A stretch of DNA of 64,000 bases from Eisenbergiella sp900555195 (lineage in GTDB: Bacteria; Bacillota; Clostridia; Lachnospirales; Lachnospiraceae): the NCBI GenBank assembly GCA_902492555.1, contig CABUMH010000004.1, forward strand, positions 1 to 64,000. Direction: 5' to 3'. Of the stretch, positions 53,081 to 62,673 are shown piece by piece (within the stretch, counting starts at the first letter, position 1; each line of letters begins with the position of its first letter). The position numbers and the translations under genes were made by a program. The notes under the pieces were generated by a model. That model saw only the letters and a list, made by a program, of their open reading frames with translations. It made no database searches and was not told the DNA's origin.

Positions 53081-53989
53081 TTACTCTACAACCCATTTCT
53101 TCTGTCCCCGCCACTGGATCAACGTGATGATGAAAATGATCAGGAACAGGAAATAACCAATTGCCGCGCCATATCCCATTCTTCCGTATTTAAACGCTTC
53201 CTGATAGATACGCATAACCAAAACCTGCGTCGCCCTTCCTGGCCCGCCTTCCGTTGTTACGTTAATAATATCGAATACCTGGAAGGAAGCGATGAAGGTC
53301 AGAATCGTCACCATGAAAGTGGTGGGTGAAAGCATCGGCCAGGTCACATTCCAGAACGCCTGCCAGGAATTAGCCCCGTCAATCTTCGCCGCTTCATACA
53401 GATGGCTGGGAATATTTTTCAGGCCTCCCATAAACATAATCATATAATAGCCTGCTTGTTTCCATACAACTACGATTACAACCGTAAGCAATGCCGTTGA
53501 GGTTCCCCAGAACCATTTTGGCGGGTTGTCAATTCCAAGTACATTCATCAGGAACTGATTGACCGGTCCTTTTTTGCTGTCGAAAATCTGAAGCCATACA
53601 CAGCCTACCGCAACCATGGATGTCAGGTTGGGGAAGAAATAAATCGTCTGAAATGCGCTTCCTCCAAACATCTTCCTGTTCAGCATCAGCGCAAGAAGCA
53701 GTGCAAACAGAATGGTAAGCGGAACGCTGGTCAGGGAATAGAACAGGTTGTTCTGCAGTGCGATCTTAAAATCGCTGTCCGTGAACATCTTCAGATAGTT
53801 GTCAAATCCCACAAAGTTCGCGCTGCCAAATCCCGTATAGTCGGTCAGGCTGATAATAAAGCCCATGATTACCGGAATTCCGGTAAAGACCAGAAAGCCT
53901 ATAAAGTTCGGGAGCAGGAACAGATATCCGGCCATCCACTCTCTTCTGTTAAGGCGGCTACTTTTCTTTTTTGCCACATTTGCAACCAT
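53081..53989 (-). CDS. Sugar ABC transporter permease, MalF/UgpA type
   Basis: A 302-residue permease with six helices and the EAA loop EAAKIDGANSWQAFWNVTWPMLSPT near residue 210. FFPNLTSMVAVGCVW and PVNQFLMN are common in this group. The ATG at 53989 is chosen: GGGAGG lies 7 nt upstream, whereas the GTG at 53995 is too close to it. Forms the membrane pore with the MalG-type partner. Confidence 0.93.
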   Translation of the reverse strand: MVANVAKKKSSRLNRREWMAGYLFLLPNFIGFLVFTGIPVIMGFIISLTDYTGFGSANFVGFDNYLKMFTDSDFKIALQNNLFYSLTSVPLTILFALLLALMLNRKMFGGSAFQTIYFFPNLTSMVAVGCVWLQIFDSKKGPVNQFLMNVLGIDNPPKWFWGTSTALLTVVIVVVWKQAGYYMIMFMGGLKNIPSHLYEAAKIDGANSWQAFWNVTWPMLSPTTFMVTILTFIASFQVFDIINVTTEGGPGRATQVLVMRIYQEAFKYGRMGYGAAIGYFLFLIIFIITLIQWRGQKKWVVE

Positions 53990-54070
53990 GATCACACCTC
54001 CCGTATCCTTTCATATGAATGCCCGGTGTTCCAGCTAGCTGAAACGCCGGGCATCAACTGTCATTCCATC

Positions 54071-55321
54071 TTATTTGTTGCTAATCTCTTCTCTTCTCGC
54101 CTTAAAGTTATCAAATGCCTCGTCGATGGTGCAGTTTCCAATCAGATACTCGGTGATTTCAGCTTTATACGCTTCCTTCAACTCATTGTAGTAATCTTCG
54201 TTGCCATCTTCGCTGTTAACCACTGCATCGAATACATATTCCGTACCCGGTGTGGTTACGCTCTGCTTATAGGTCTCCAGAGCCGTTTCGCTGGGATATG
54301 CAGGAACGGATGCATTCTCCGCATAAATCTTCGCGCCTTCTTCGCTGTAGTTACAGAATTTGATGAAGTCAAATACTACTTCCGGATGTTCTGTCTTGGC
54401 ATTGATACAGTAAGCCGCAGTGGAACCAACGGTGCTGTTCAGTTCTACATCCTCAAAGTGCGGCAGGGGAGCTGCGCACCACTCGAACTGGGGATCGGAA
54501 TCGGGGAAGAGCAGGAAGGTCCAGTCGCCGTTCAGCATCATATAAGTGTTTCCTTCTGCGAAAATCGCGTTTACATCGAAGGAACCGGACATCTCTTCCA
54601 GGCTCATGTTGGACTGATCTTCGTTGTAGATTCTGTTCAGGAATTCCACATATTCTTTGGTTCTGGTCAGGTTCTCATCTGTCAGATACTCACCTACCGC
54701 AGCCGCTCCGGTATTCATGATCCAGTTTACAGCAATACCGCCCCTGAGTTCATCCGTGTTCAGCTGTGCACACAGATCTGCGTACTCATCCCAGGTAAGG
54801 TCAATCGGGTAGTCAACGCCAGCAGCGTCAAACAGATCCTTGTTGTACCACAGCAGCCAGCAGGACTTGGTGGTGCACAGTCCGTAGGTCTTGCCGCCGG
54901 TCTGATATGCTTCACCCATCTGTCCGTAATCTTCAAAGTTCACGTCATTGGCAGCCATCAGATCATCCAGCGCCAGCAGCGCGCCGCCGTTTGCCATCTG
55001 TCTTACCTGGTCTCCGCCTCTTATCCACATTACGTCAACATCAGCGCCGCCAGAAAGCATTACCTTGATTTTATCGTCATAGTCGTCATTTGCAATAATG
55101 GAAACATTAACCTGTACATTGGGATGTGCCGCCATATAAGCTTCCGCCTGCAGGTTTGCCACTTTCTCGTTATCAGAATGCTCATAGAAGTTCAGAACGA
55201 TCTTCTCTTCGCTGTCCGCGCTGCCGGAATCCGCAGCCGCTTCACTAAGGTTCCTTCCAATTTTTGTGCTATCTGTATAAATAGCAAATTTTGTCACACC
55301 CTGCGGCGAACACAATTCCAT
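54071..55321 (-). pseudogene. Sugar-binding protein lacking start and signal peptide
   Basis: From about 55246 downward this is an ordinary family 1 solute-binding protein (SEAAADSGS linker, KIVLNFYEHSDNEKV, VDVMWIRGGDQV, LLWYNKDLFDAAGVDYP, GNTYMMLNGDW). The lipoprotein signal that should precede the Ser/Ala/Asp linker is missing. GGAAGGAA (minus strand of 55251-55258), which looks like the original ribosome binding site, abuts the linker directly. The frame can be extended to 55321 or 55402, but that part is hydrophilic, holds a terminator and is not protein-like. The product, if any, could not be exported. Confidence 0.7.
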
Positions 55322-55344
55322 CTGCTTTCCGCATGCAAAAAGGC

Positions 55345-55371
55345 CGCCGCACATTTTATGCGGACGGCCTG
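55345..55371 (-). terminator. Terminator after the first binding-protein gene
   Basis: On the minus strand AGGCCG-CCGCAT and GTGCGG-CGGCCT pair, followed by TTTTTGC. It sits between the two binding-protein genes, so the second would need its own promoter. Confidence 0.6.
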
Positions 55372-56663
55372 AGTACCTCTCGTCGCTCTTCTTCAAAATC
55401 ATCCATCACATGCCGAATGCTGTCTTCTCCGGACAAATATTTATCAGCATATTCCTTAAACATGCTGAGCAGCCTGTCATATCCATACCACATGGGCTGT
55501 TCCTGAATCTTTTTTGCATCAAAGAAGATATCAGAATGTTTCGTTCCGGAAGCCTCAGCGTAGATTTCTACAATCTCATCGCTGGAAAATGCAGGTATGA
55601 CCGCATTTCTCGCATAGATTTCCGCTCCCTGCTGCCCGCTGAGAAAGGTGAGGAACTCAAAGGCTTCGTCCGGCCTGCTACATGTGGAAGTGATCGCAGC
55701 AAACTGATACATCCCCACCGTGGTTCCCACTTCCACCCCTTCCGGGACGGGCAGCGGCGCGATGTCCCAGTCAGGCACAGAATGTCCTGCTGATTCATCT
55801 TCCAGCAGCATATTCACGAGCCATTCTCCGTTCACCATCATCGCGATATTTCCTTTTTCAAAGTCATATCTGCAGTCATCTCCCCGGTCTTTGATCTGCT
55901 CATGGGGCACATGCGTTCCGGATTCGTACAAACGGTTCAGAAGTTCCAGGCTCTCCTCCACCGGTTCCAGGTCATCATCCAGGAGATAGTAGCCGCTCTG
56001 AATCGCACTCATATGGTATATCCACGGCGGAAAATAACCGCCCCAAACCTGAGCCTCTCCCTCTCCCCAGGTCATCTGCTCCGCCAGTGCCAGATATTCC
56101 TCCCAGGTCATTTCACCTGGATAAGGTATGCCCACCTCATCAAAGAGTTCCTTGTTATAGTAAAGCACCCAGCAGGTGCTCCGGGTAGGAACGGCATAAT
56201 ATTCTCCCTGATAGATGATCTCGTTATACATATTCCCAAAAGCGGTCACATCCAGTTCGCCGTTTTTCAAATACTGCGACAGGCCAAGCAAAGCTCCCTT
56301 GCTCTTCATCTCCACCAGATTGGCATTTCCCCGCAGCCCCACCAAATCCGCACCACAGTCCGGATCGTAATTGGCAAGCCATTCTTCATGCTCGTCATTA
56401 GGTATCACATGCAGACGCACGGCTTCCCAGCCCTTCAGCATGTTATAAGCCTCCGTCACCTGCCGCACATAGCTCTCTTCATCACTCCAAATATAGAAGT
56501 TCAGCGTTTCCTATTCTTCCAGTGCCACTGTCATCTGCGTCTCATCCGCTTCATCCGCGGCCGCACAGCCAGAAAGAGGCAGACAGATGAGCAGATACCA
56601 AAAGGCACAGTAAAACCAGGCGAACGGATGACGTACACGAAGATCTTTTTGCTTATCTTTCAT
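55356..56663 (-). pseudogene. Sugar-binding lipoprotein interrupted by one in-frame TAG
   Basis: The start at 56663 (MKDKQKDLRVRHP, GGGAG upstream) gives a lipoprotein signal with lipobox LSGC, then a short linker. Codon 51 is TAG (56511-56513). The same frame continues without break: ETLNFYIWSDEESYVRQVTEAYN, ADLVGLRGNANLV, WVLYYNKELFDEVGIPYP, IAMMVNGEWLVNML, to 55356. Apart from that codon it is a full ~435-residue solute-binding protein, a paralogue of the next gene. A nonsense mutation is the simple reading; sequencing error or suppression are alternatives. Confidence 0.8.
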
Positions 56664-56891
56664 GTTCGCTCCCATCTGCGCGCCTTGGCGCGCGTATAAA
56701 ATCACGGACAGGGAAAATTCGCTTCTTCTCCCATTATCTCTCTTGCACCTGAACAGACATCCGCCTGCTCTTTGAAACTCCCTCTCAAACTTCCCTCCAT
56801 ATCCTCTTGCCCCCCCTACAATCGTATGGCATACTTGTCGTAGATCAAGTTTAGCTTATTTTTAGGGTAATTTCAACGCAAAGAGGGAGCC

Positions 56892-58400
56892 ATGCTTTAC
56901 TTTTTATCCGCATTCATCATTTTCATGTTATTCCTGATTGTTCAGCGGGATATGCGTACTTCTGTGAAATATCTGGTGAGTACGGTCTTTTTTTATGCCC
57001 TGGCCATCCTTCTTATGATCCTGTATCTGTCCAAAGATGTCCGTTACTATAACATTCTTGAAAATTATTTCCAGCTCCCAAGAACCACCTGGAAAACGCT
57101 CATGTTCCTTCCCATCTCCAAGGAAATGCTGATCCGATTTATGAATCTGTTTTCTCTGCTTACCATATTTTTCGGCTGCCTTTTCTCTCTGACTTACCAG
57201 AATAAAAATGTGGCCAACAGGGTAAGGTCCTATCGGAAAGTCATCGGCATCCTGCTGCTTGTGGAATTTATTCTCTATGATCCCCTTACGGAAAAATTCC
57301 TGTACATTTTTTTCTATCCCTATATCATGGACAGCGGGCAGTACAAACTGTTTCTGAATGTCACACACCTGCTGACCATGCTGATAAATACCATCTTCAT
57401 TTTGATCAGTATCCTGAACCTGTTTCAGGCGAACCGGCAGATTTACTCTTTTCCTTATTTTAAATATTTTGCCTATGGAGAAACCTTCAGCTATACGCTC
57501 ATTATGATTTCCTACATGGTTCTGTTCGGCCAGATTCCGGAACACATGATCCGTTACTCCAAGATCGCCGGTTATACCAGCTACACTTCGCTCACCCTGC
57601 TGAGCAATACAGCCGTGTACATGGTTTTTCCCTATTATCTGTTCTTCGCAGCCCTGCTGATGGGAGCCAGCATCATCATGCTGGCCATAGTCAGCCGCAA
57701 GATCAATAATAAGGATTTTACCATGTCCAGGCAGATTGATGCCTCCAACACCACTTCAAAGACTTTCTGCCATTATATGAAGAATGAACTTCTGGCCCTT
57801 CAGGCAGAGATCCAGATGCTGGAGGTGGCGCCCGAAAATCAAAGCGAGGTGGCGCATATCACTGAGCGCTGCAAAAACCTGTATGACCGGCTGGATATCA
57901 TACATCGCAGCACCAAAACATCCAAGCTCACTCTGGAAAGCACGAACCTGGAAGCCCTGCTTCAGAAGATGACCGAGCGCATGGCATCCGACCTGAAGGA
58001 CTGCAAGGTAAGCATCCGCACCGCTGGGCAAATTCCTGAAGTGATGGTGGATGCCAACTATTTTGAGCAGGCAGTGCACAACATCGTAACCAATGCCATT
58101 GACGCCATGAACAATGTGCCGAAAGAACGCAGGCATCTTATCTTCACCCTGCGGGCCATTGACCACTGGATCGCGCTTTCCATTACCGATACAGGCCCCG
58201 GGATCACTCAAAAAAATCTGCCTCACATTTTCGATCCCTTCTTTTCTTCCCAGCCCATAGCGGAACATTGGGGAATCGGCCTGACTATGACATACCGTAT
58301 TATCAAAGCGCACAACGGAAGAATCACTGTGGAAAGCCGGGAAGGAAAAGGAACCACTTTCCGCATCCTTCTTCCCAATCTCGCAAAACTGATCATATAA
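56892..58400 (+). CDS. Sensor histidine kinase with multi-helix membrane domain
   Basis: A 502-residue kinase. The N-terminal ~270 residues contain seven to eight hydrophobic helices. The phospho-accepting His is in KTFCHYMKNELLALQAE; the ATPase domain has the N box HNIVTNAIDAM, G1 ITDTGPGI, F box IFDPFF and G2 HWGIGLTMTYRI. It lies divergent from the sugar-transporter genes and 16 bp upstream of its response regulator; likely controls that transporter. Signal unknown. Confidence 0.9.
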   Translation: MLYFLSAFIIFMLFLIVQRDMRTSVKYLVSTVFFYALAILLMILYLSKDVRYYNILENYFQLPRTTWKTLMFLPISKEMLIRFMNLFSLLTIFFGCLFSLTYQNKNVANRVRSYRKVIGILLLVEFILYDPLTEKFLYIFFYPYIMDSGQYKLFLNVTHLLTMLINTIFILISILNLFQANRQIYSFPYFKYFAYGETFSYTLIMISYMVLFGQIPEHMIRYSKIAGYTSYTSLTLLSNTAVYMVFPYYLFFAALLMGASIIMLAIVSRKINNKDFTMSRQIDASNTTSKTFCHYMKNELLALQAEIQMLEVAPENQSEVAHITERCKNLYDRLDIIHRSTKTSKLTLESTNLEALLQKMTERMASDLKDCKVSIRTAGQIPEVMVDANYFEQAVHNIVTNAIDAMNNVPKERRHLIFTLRAIDHWIALSITDTGPGITQKNLPHIFDPFFSSQPIAEHWGIGLTMTYRIIKAHNGRITVESREGKGTTFRILLPNLAKLII

Positions 58401-58416
58401 ACTGGAGGGAATACCG

Positions 58417-59130
58417 ATGAAAGACCAAATGATACGCGTGCTGATCGCAGAAGATATGGAACCGATTCGCCAGCTTTACGCCAAAATCATCTCTTCCGCC
58501 GACGATATGGAAATCGTTGCGGATGTGGGAACCGGAGAGATGGCGGTTAAGAAGGCTCTGGAATATCATCCGGACGTGATCCTGATGGACATTGAAATAG
58601 AAAAAAAAGATGCGGGCCTGCGCGCTGTGGAAGAGATTTATCATGCCGGCCTCAATCCCAAAATCATCATTCTCACCGTATATGAAGAAGATGAAATGAT
58701 CTTTACCGCCTTCCAGCTCGGCGTATGTGATTATCTCCTGAAAAATGCCCCGCAGGAAGAGGTATTGACAAGCATCCGGAACGCTTATCATAACAACAGC
58801 CCGCTTCGCCCGGAGCTGGCCACCAAGATCCTGGGAGAATTCAAACGGGTAAAATCCTATGAGACAAGCTTTCTGTTTGCGGTAAACATTGTCTCTTCAC
58901 TCACCCAGACAGAACTGGAACTCCTGCGCCTCCTGCTTGACGGAAAGAGCCGCCGGGAGATCTGCGCCCTGCGCCATGTGGAAATGTCCACTGTCAAAAC
59001 GCAGGTACACAATATTCTGAAAAAGTTCGGCAAAAAATCTATTGATGAGGTGGCCTCCCTCATTCAGTCCATGAACCTTTATGATTTCATCTACAAACAA
59101 CGTGACGAAAAGAGCGTTCCAAAGCTATAA
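58417..59130 (+). CDS. NarL/LuxR-like response regulator
   Basis: A 237-residue regulator. Receiver domain with Asp58 (VILMDIEIEKKD), Thr in IILTVYEED and Lys in LLKNAP. C-terminal HTH: SSLTQTELELLRLLLDGKSRREICALRHVEMSTVKTQVHNILKKFGKKS, a LuxR-type arrangement. Partner of the preceding kinase. Both likely act on the divergent binding-protein promoter; this is inferred from position. Confidence 0.9.
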   Translation: MKDQMIRVLIAEDMEPIRQLYAKIISSADDMEIVADVGTGEMAVKKALEYHPDVILMDIEIEKKDAGLRAVEEIYHAGLNPKIIILTVYEEDEMIFTAFQLGVCDYLLKNAPQEEVLTSIRNAYHNNSPLRPELATKILGEFKRVKSYETSFLFAVNIVSSLTQTELELLRLLLDGKSRREICALRHVEMSTVKTQVHNILKKFGKKSIDEVASLIQSMNLYDFIYKQRDEKSVPKL

Positions 59131-59159
59131 CCGCATTCAGAACGCTCTCTTCACTCATC

Positions 59160-59184
59160 GGCGCCGCAGATGCGGCGCCTTTTT
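59160..59184 (+). terminator. Terminator of the two-component operon
   Basis: GGCGCCGC, AGAT, GCGGCGCC, TTTTT. Perfect 8-bp GC stem. Confidence 0.8.
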
Positions 59185-59215
59185 ATTCATAATATATATC
59201 TGTCCGGAAATTCGA

Positions 59216-59755
59216 TTAATAGTTCTCAGCCTTCACCTGGAAATATGCCTGCGGATGTGCACAAACCGGGCAAACTTCAGGAGCCTTCTTGCCCACTACG
59301 ATATGTCCGCAGTTTGAGCACTGCCAGATCACATCTCCGTCCTTGGAGAATACCAGATCGCCTTCCACATTTGCCAGAAGCTTTCTGTATCTTTCCTCAT
59401 GCTCCTTCTCGATCGCCGCTACACCCTCAAACAGCCTTGCAATCTCGTCGAAGCCTTCTTCTCTGGCTTCCTTGGCAAAAGTTGCATACATATCCGTCCA
59501 CTCATAGTTCTCGCCTTCCGCAGCTGCAGCCAGACATTCCGCCGTGCTTCCGATGCCGCCGTTCAAAAGCTTAAACCACATTTTCGCATGCTCTTTTTCA
59601 TTGTTGGCCGTCTCTTCAAAGATGTTCGCGATCTGAACGAAGCCATCTTTTCTCGCTTTGGAAGCGAAATAAGTGTATTTGTTCCTCGCCATGGACTCGC
59701 CTGCAAATGCGGTCTCCAGATTCTTCTCGGTCTTCGATCCTTTTAATTCTGCCAT
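59216..59755 (-). CDS. rbr: Rubrerythrin
   Basis: A 179-residue peroxide-reducing protein. The ferritin-like di-iron domain has ETAFAGESMARNKYTYFASKA, EETANNEKEHAKMW and EGVAAIEKEHEERY; the C-terminal rubredoxin domain has two CxxC (WQCSNCGH, EVCPVCAHP). Cytoplasmic defence against hydrogen peroxide in anaerobes. It has a perfect -10/-35 promoter and a ~140-nt leader. Confidence 0.96.
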   Translation of the reverse strand: MAELKGSKTEKNLETAFAGESMARNKYTYFASKARKDGFVQIANIFEETANNEKEHAKMWFKLLNGGIGSTAECLAAAAEGENYEWTDMYATFAKEAREEGFDEIARLFEGVAAIEKEHEERYRKLLANVEGDLVFSKDGDVIWQCSNCGHIVVGKKAPEVCPVCAHPQAYFQVKAENY

Positions 59756-59906
59756 GATGCACCCTCCTTTTCTTGAGCAACAGCAGCCCCATCATGCAGC
59801 ATCCACTGTCCGATGCCGCTACCCACAGTCAGTTTCTGTTCTTTGGGAATCTTATGAAAAAACACTTTTGCAAAGGAAAACGTTTCCTGTTCCCTTGATG
59901 ATTCTT

Positions 59907-59935
59907 AGTATACCCAATCCCAACGTATTTGTCAA
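59907..59935 (-). promoter_or_regulatory. Rubrerythrin promoter
   Basis: On the minus strand TTGACA (59930-59935), 17 bp, TATACT (59907-59912). An AT-rich tract with repeated AAT lies just upstream. Confidence 0.75.
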
Positions 59936-59956
59936 TATCAAAAATAGTAATTATTA

Positions 59957-60379
59957 TTATTTTAGTCTCTGTTCTTTCTCGCTCTCCACGACTTCCCAGT
60001 AATAAGCAAGCATATGAGCAATATTCCCCCGGCCTGCGAACCGTGTTGTATCCATGAAATTTTCATCCACAGTTATCCACTGCAGCGGGTTTTCTTCACC
60101 ATGGATATCCACATCCTGCAGGAGCGTTCCTGCATAAACCTCAAGAACCGTTCCTTCCTTCGGGTAGGAGAGCGTCATCATGTGGAACAGCTGTATCGCA
60201 TCCCGGCCAATCGCCGTTTCCTCCCACAACTCCCGGTAGGCCGCATGGTATCCATCCTCACCTGGTTCGATCTTGCCGCCCACCAGATTATAATGTCCCT
60301 GATAGGGCGGTTTCTTTCTTTTGCACATCAGAATATTTCTTTGTTCCCGGTCAAGCACCAGGATCACATTGCAGTTCAC
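59957..60379 (-). CDS. NUDIX hydrolase
   Basis: A 140-residue protein of MutT type. The Nudix box reads GGKIEPGEDGYHAAYRELWEETAI (about 35-58), with the final Gly replaced by Ala but the catalytic REL-x-EE intact. Hydrolyses a nucleoside diphosphate derivative; which one is unknown. The stop lies 22 bp upstream of the rubrerythrin -35, so the two genes are in tandem. Confidence 0.9.
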   Translation of the reverse strand: MNCNVILVLDREQRNILMCKRKKPPYQGHYNLVGGKIEPGEDGYHAAYRELWEETAIGRDAIQLFHMMTLSYPKEGTVLEVYAGTLLQDVDIHGEENPLQWITVDENFMDTTRFAGRGNIAHMLAYYWEVVESEKEQRLK

Positions 60380-60477
60380 TCTGCATCCTCCCCTTCCGGC
60401 AGGCAGCGGCGCCGGAAAAGCATGGGAAGCCGCGCGCCGCCGTTTTCTCAGTCCTTGAATGATTGCGCTCCGTCCGC

Positions 60478-61914
60478 CTAGCCGCGGATAATCTTCTTAT
60501 AGAAATCCACTCCCTTGGGAAGGGTGCCGATGGATATGTTCTCATTCAGGCCATGGATGCTTTCATACTGCTGCTTATTGATATAGAGCGGGGCAAATCG
60601 AATGCAGTTTTCGCATACCTCTTTATAATATTTGGCATCCGTTCCGCCCGTCATCACATAAGGGCTCACGCCCACGCCGGGATAGATTTCATGCACCGTC
60701 TCCTCCACCCTGCGGAATGCTTCCGCCTGATAGTCAACCACGGGGCAGGGATAGTCCTTATAAATCACCTCGGTCTGAAGGCCGAACTTTTCAGCTCTTT
60801 TCCGGATCAGGTCAATGCTTTCATCTGTGCCCTGATGCGGGATAAACCGAAGATTTGCCGTTACATAGGCTTCCTGAGGAAGCACATTCAGCCCGTCCGC
60901 TCCCTTCGCCATGGTAAAGGCAATGGTGGTATGAAGCATAGCAGCACCCGGAGGGCTGATCAGCGGCATCAGTTTAATCAGCAAAGGCTTAAACAGCCAC
61001 AGATTGGCGAATACGAGTTTCATGCCGAAGTTCATGTTCGGCGTAAGGCGGCGGAACATTTCCAGGACCGTCGGATTGAAACGGCTTTGGAAGGGATCTT
61101 TCTTTTCCACGCTGGCCATGAATTGGCCCAGACGCACCAGAGGGGTATTCTTTCCAGGAGCGGAAGCATGCCCGCCCTTTCCCTTTGCGATAAAGCGCAG
61201 ATCCCCATATCCTTTCTCCAGGACGCCCACCATGGCATAGGTACCTTTCACCCCTCCGATGGGTTCCTCCATAATCATGCCGCCTTCATCAATCAGCAAA
61301 GACAGCTTTACTCCGTGCTCCTTCAGCCATGCAGCGGTGAGAGGCGCGCCTTCTCCGCTAAACTCCTCCGTACAGCTGCTGGCGATATAAACGTCTCCCT
61401 GCGGATGGAACCCTTCTTTTATCAATTCTTCCACCGCGGTGAAAATGCAGAACAGGCTTGCCTTGGTATCCACCGTACCCCTTCCCCAAAGTCGGCCTTC
61501 TTCATCGATCTTGCCGCCAAAGGGTTCCTGTTCCCATTCTCCTGTGGCCTCCACCACATCATGATGGCTCATCAGAAGAATCGGTTCCGCCTTGCCCTGT
61601 CCGCTCCATTTAAAAAGCAGGCTTCCGTTAAATACATGTTTTTCACAGGTCTGATGCACCAGAGGGAAGAGCTCCTCCAGCACTTTATGAAATTCATAGA
61701 ACTTCGTCTTATCCGAATCAAACCGGCTGGAGACCGTTTCCCTACGGATCATTTCCGCCAGCCGTTCTCCGTAAGTTCTGGATCGTTCATCCGTTTTCAG
61801 TTCCACTTTCGTATCTCTGGCCGCCGTAGGTTTCAGGCAGCATGCGCGCAGCACAACGACCGCAGCTGTCAGAAGAATACATCCAATTATAACAGCAATG
61901 ATTATTCCAGCCAT
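60478..61914 (-). CDS. M20-family metallopeptidase with N-terminal membrane anchor
   Basis: A 478-residue dizinc amidohydrolase/carboxypeptidase. An N-terminal helix (AGIIIAVIIGCILLTAAVVVL) anchors it. Metal ligands follow the M20 pattern: ILLMSHHDVVEA, GRGTVDTKASL, SSCTEEFSGEGA with the catalytic Glu pair, and the late His in VMTGGTDAKYYKE. Relatives include human PM20D1 and carboxypeptidase S. Ends an operon with two membrane proteins; it starts 2 bp after the preceding gene. Confidence 0.9.
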   Translation of the reverse strand: MAGIIIAVIIGCILLTAAVVVLRACCLKPTAARDTKVELKTDERSRTYGERLAEMIRRETVSSRFDSDKTKFYEFHKVLEELFPLVHQTCEKHVFNGSLLFKWSGQGKAEPILLMSHHDVVEATGEWEQEPFGGKIDEEGRLWGRGTVDTKASLFCIFTAVEELIKEGFHPQGDVYIASSCTEEFSGEGAPLTAAWLKEHGVKLSLLIDEGGMIMEEPIGGVKGTYAMVGVLEKGYGDLRFIAKGKGGHASAPGKNTPLVRLGQFMASVEKKDPFQSRFNPTVLEMFRRLTPNMNFGMKLVFANLWLFKPLLIKLMPLISPPGAAMLHTTIAFTMAKGADGLNVLPQEAYVTANLRFIPHQGTDESIDLIRKRAEKFGLQTEVIYKDYPCPVVDYQAEAFRRVEETVHEIYPGVGVSPYVMTGGTDAKYYKEVCENCIRFAPLYINKQQYESIHGLNENISIGTLPKGVDFYKKIIRG

Positions 61915-61916
61915 TT

Positions 61917-62660
61917 CTACCTCCGTTCCAATTTTCCTTTTTTAAAGAGCACATATCCGATGGCAAGCGCCATAGCGCCGGAAGGGATGATCAGCAGGCT
62001 GGTCTGGGAGATCGCAGCAGGCACCAGCACGCACAGAAGCGTCATTACCGCCACCGGAATCACAGCAATCTTCGGGCTCTTTGCAAAATATTTCAGTCCC
62101 AACGCGCCGAACAGGGCGGGCACCACATTGTCAAAGGCAGGCACCAGCACAGGATTCTCCAGCACAGGCCGCAGCGGGATCAGAAGCACCACCCCGGCTA
62201 CGATCACGAGTGTGGTCACAATGGCGCTGGTCGCCACGCTGATGGTGGAGATAATCTCATTTTCCGGCGTTCCCACTTTTGTCTTTGCGATATCCCTGGC
62301 ATTCATGGCGCAAGGGATTTTCATATTGGTCACATTTCCTGTGATAAAGGTCAGATAACTTCCTCCGGTTCCAAGCATGGGCGTATAAACCAGAAATTCC
62401 ACAATCGCCACCGGAATATAGATGATGCCCACCTTGGCAAAACCGATCAGAAAGCCCTGCAGATCCGGCATCACGCCGAATACTGCGCCCATAGCAAAGG
62501 GCACGCCCACAAGGAGCACGACGCTTATAATCAGCATGGCCCGTCCCAATCGATGCAGGCCGGCATTGAATTCTTCCAGAAACGCTCTCGCCTCTGCCTC
62601 GTTCATCTTCGTTTCTTTCTCTTCGTTCGTCTTGCTTACATCCATCTTTTTATCTTCCAT
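61917..62660 (-). CDS. Polytopic membrane protein, partner of the DUF5058 protein
   Basis: A 247-residue protein with a charged N-terminal tail (KTNEEKETKMNEAEARAF) and about six to seven hydrophobic helices. GTGGSYLTFITGNVTNMKIPCAMNARDIA is a striking conserved-looking loop between helices. I do not recognise a named family with certainty. It lies between the DUF5058 gene and the M20 peptidase and is likely part of a transporter. The start at 62660 has GGGGG 7-8 nt upstream; the GTG at 62669 is too close to it. Confidence 0.75.
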   Translation of the reverse strand: MEDKKMDVSKTNEEKETKMNEAEARAFLEEFNAGLHRLGRAMLIISVVLLVGVPFAMGAVFGVMPDLQGFLIGFAKVGIIYIPVAIVEFLVYTPMLGTGGSYLTFITGNVTNMKIPCAMNARDIAKTKVGTPENEIISTISVATSAIVTTLVIVAGVVLLIPLRPVLENPVLVPAFDNVVPALFGALGLKYFAKSPKIAVIPVAVMTLLCVLVPAAISQTSLLIIPSGAMALAIGYVLFKKGKLERR

Positions 62661-62673
62661 CTGCCACACCCCC

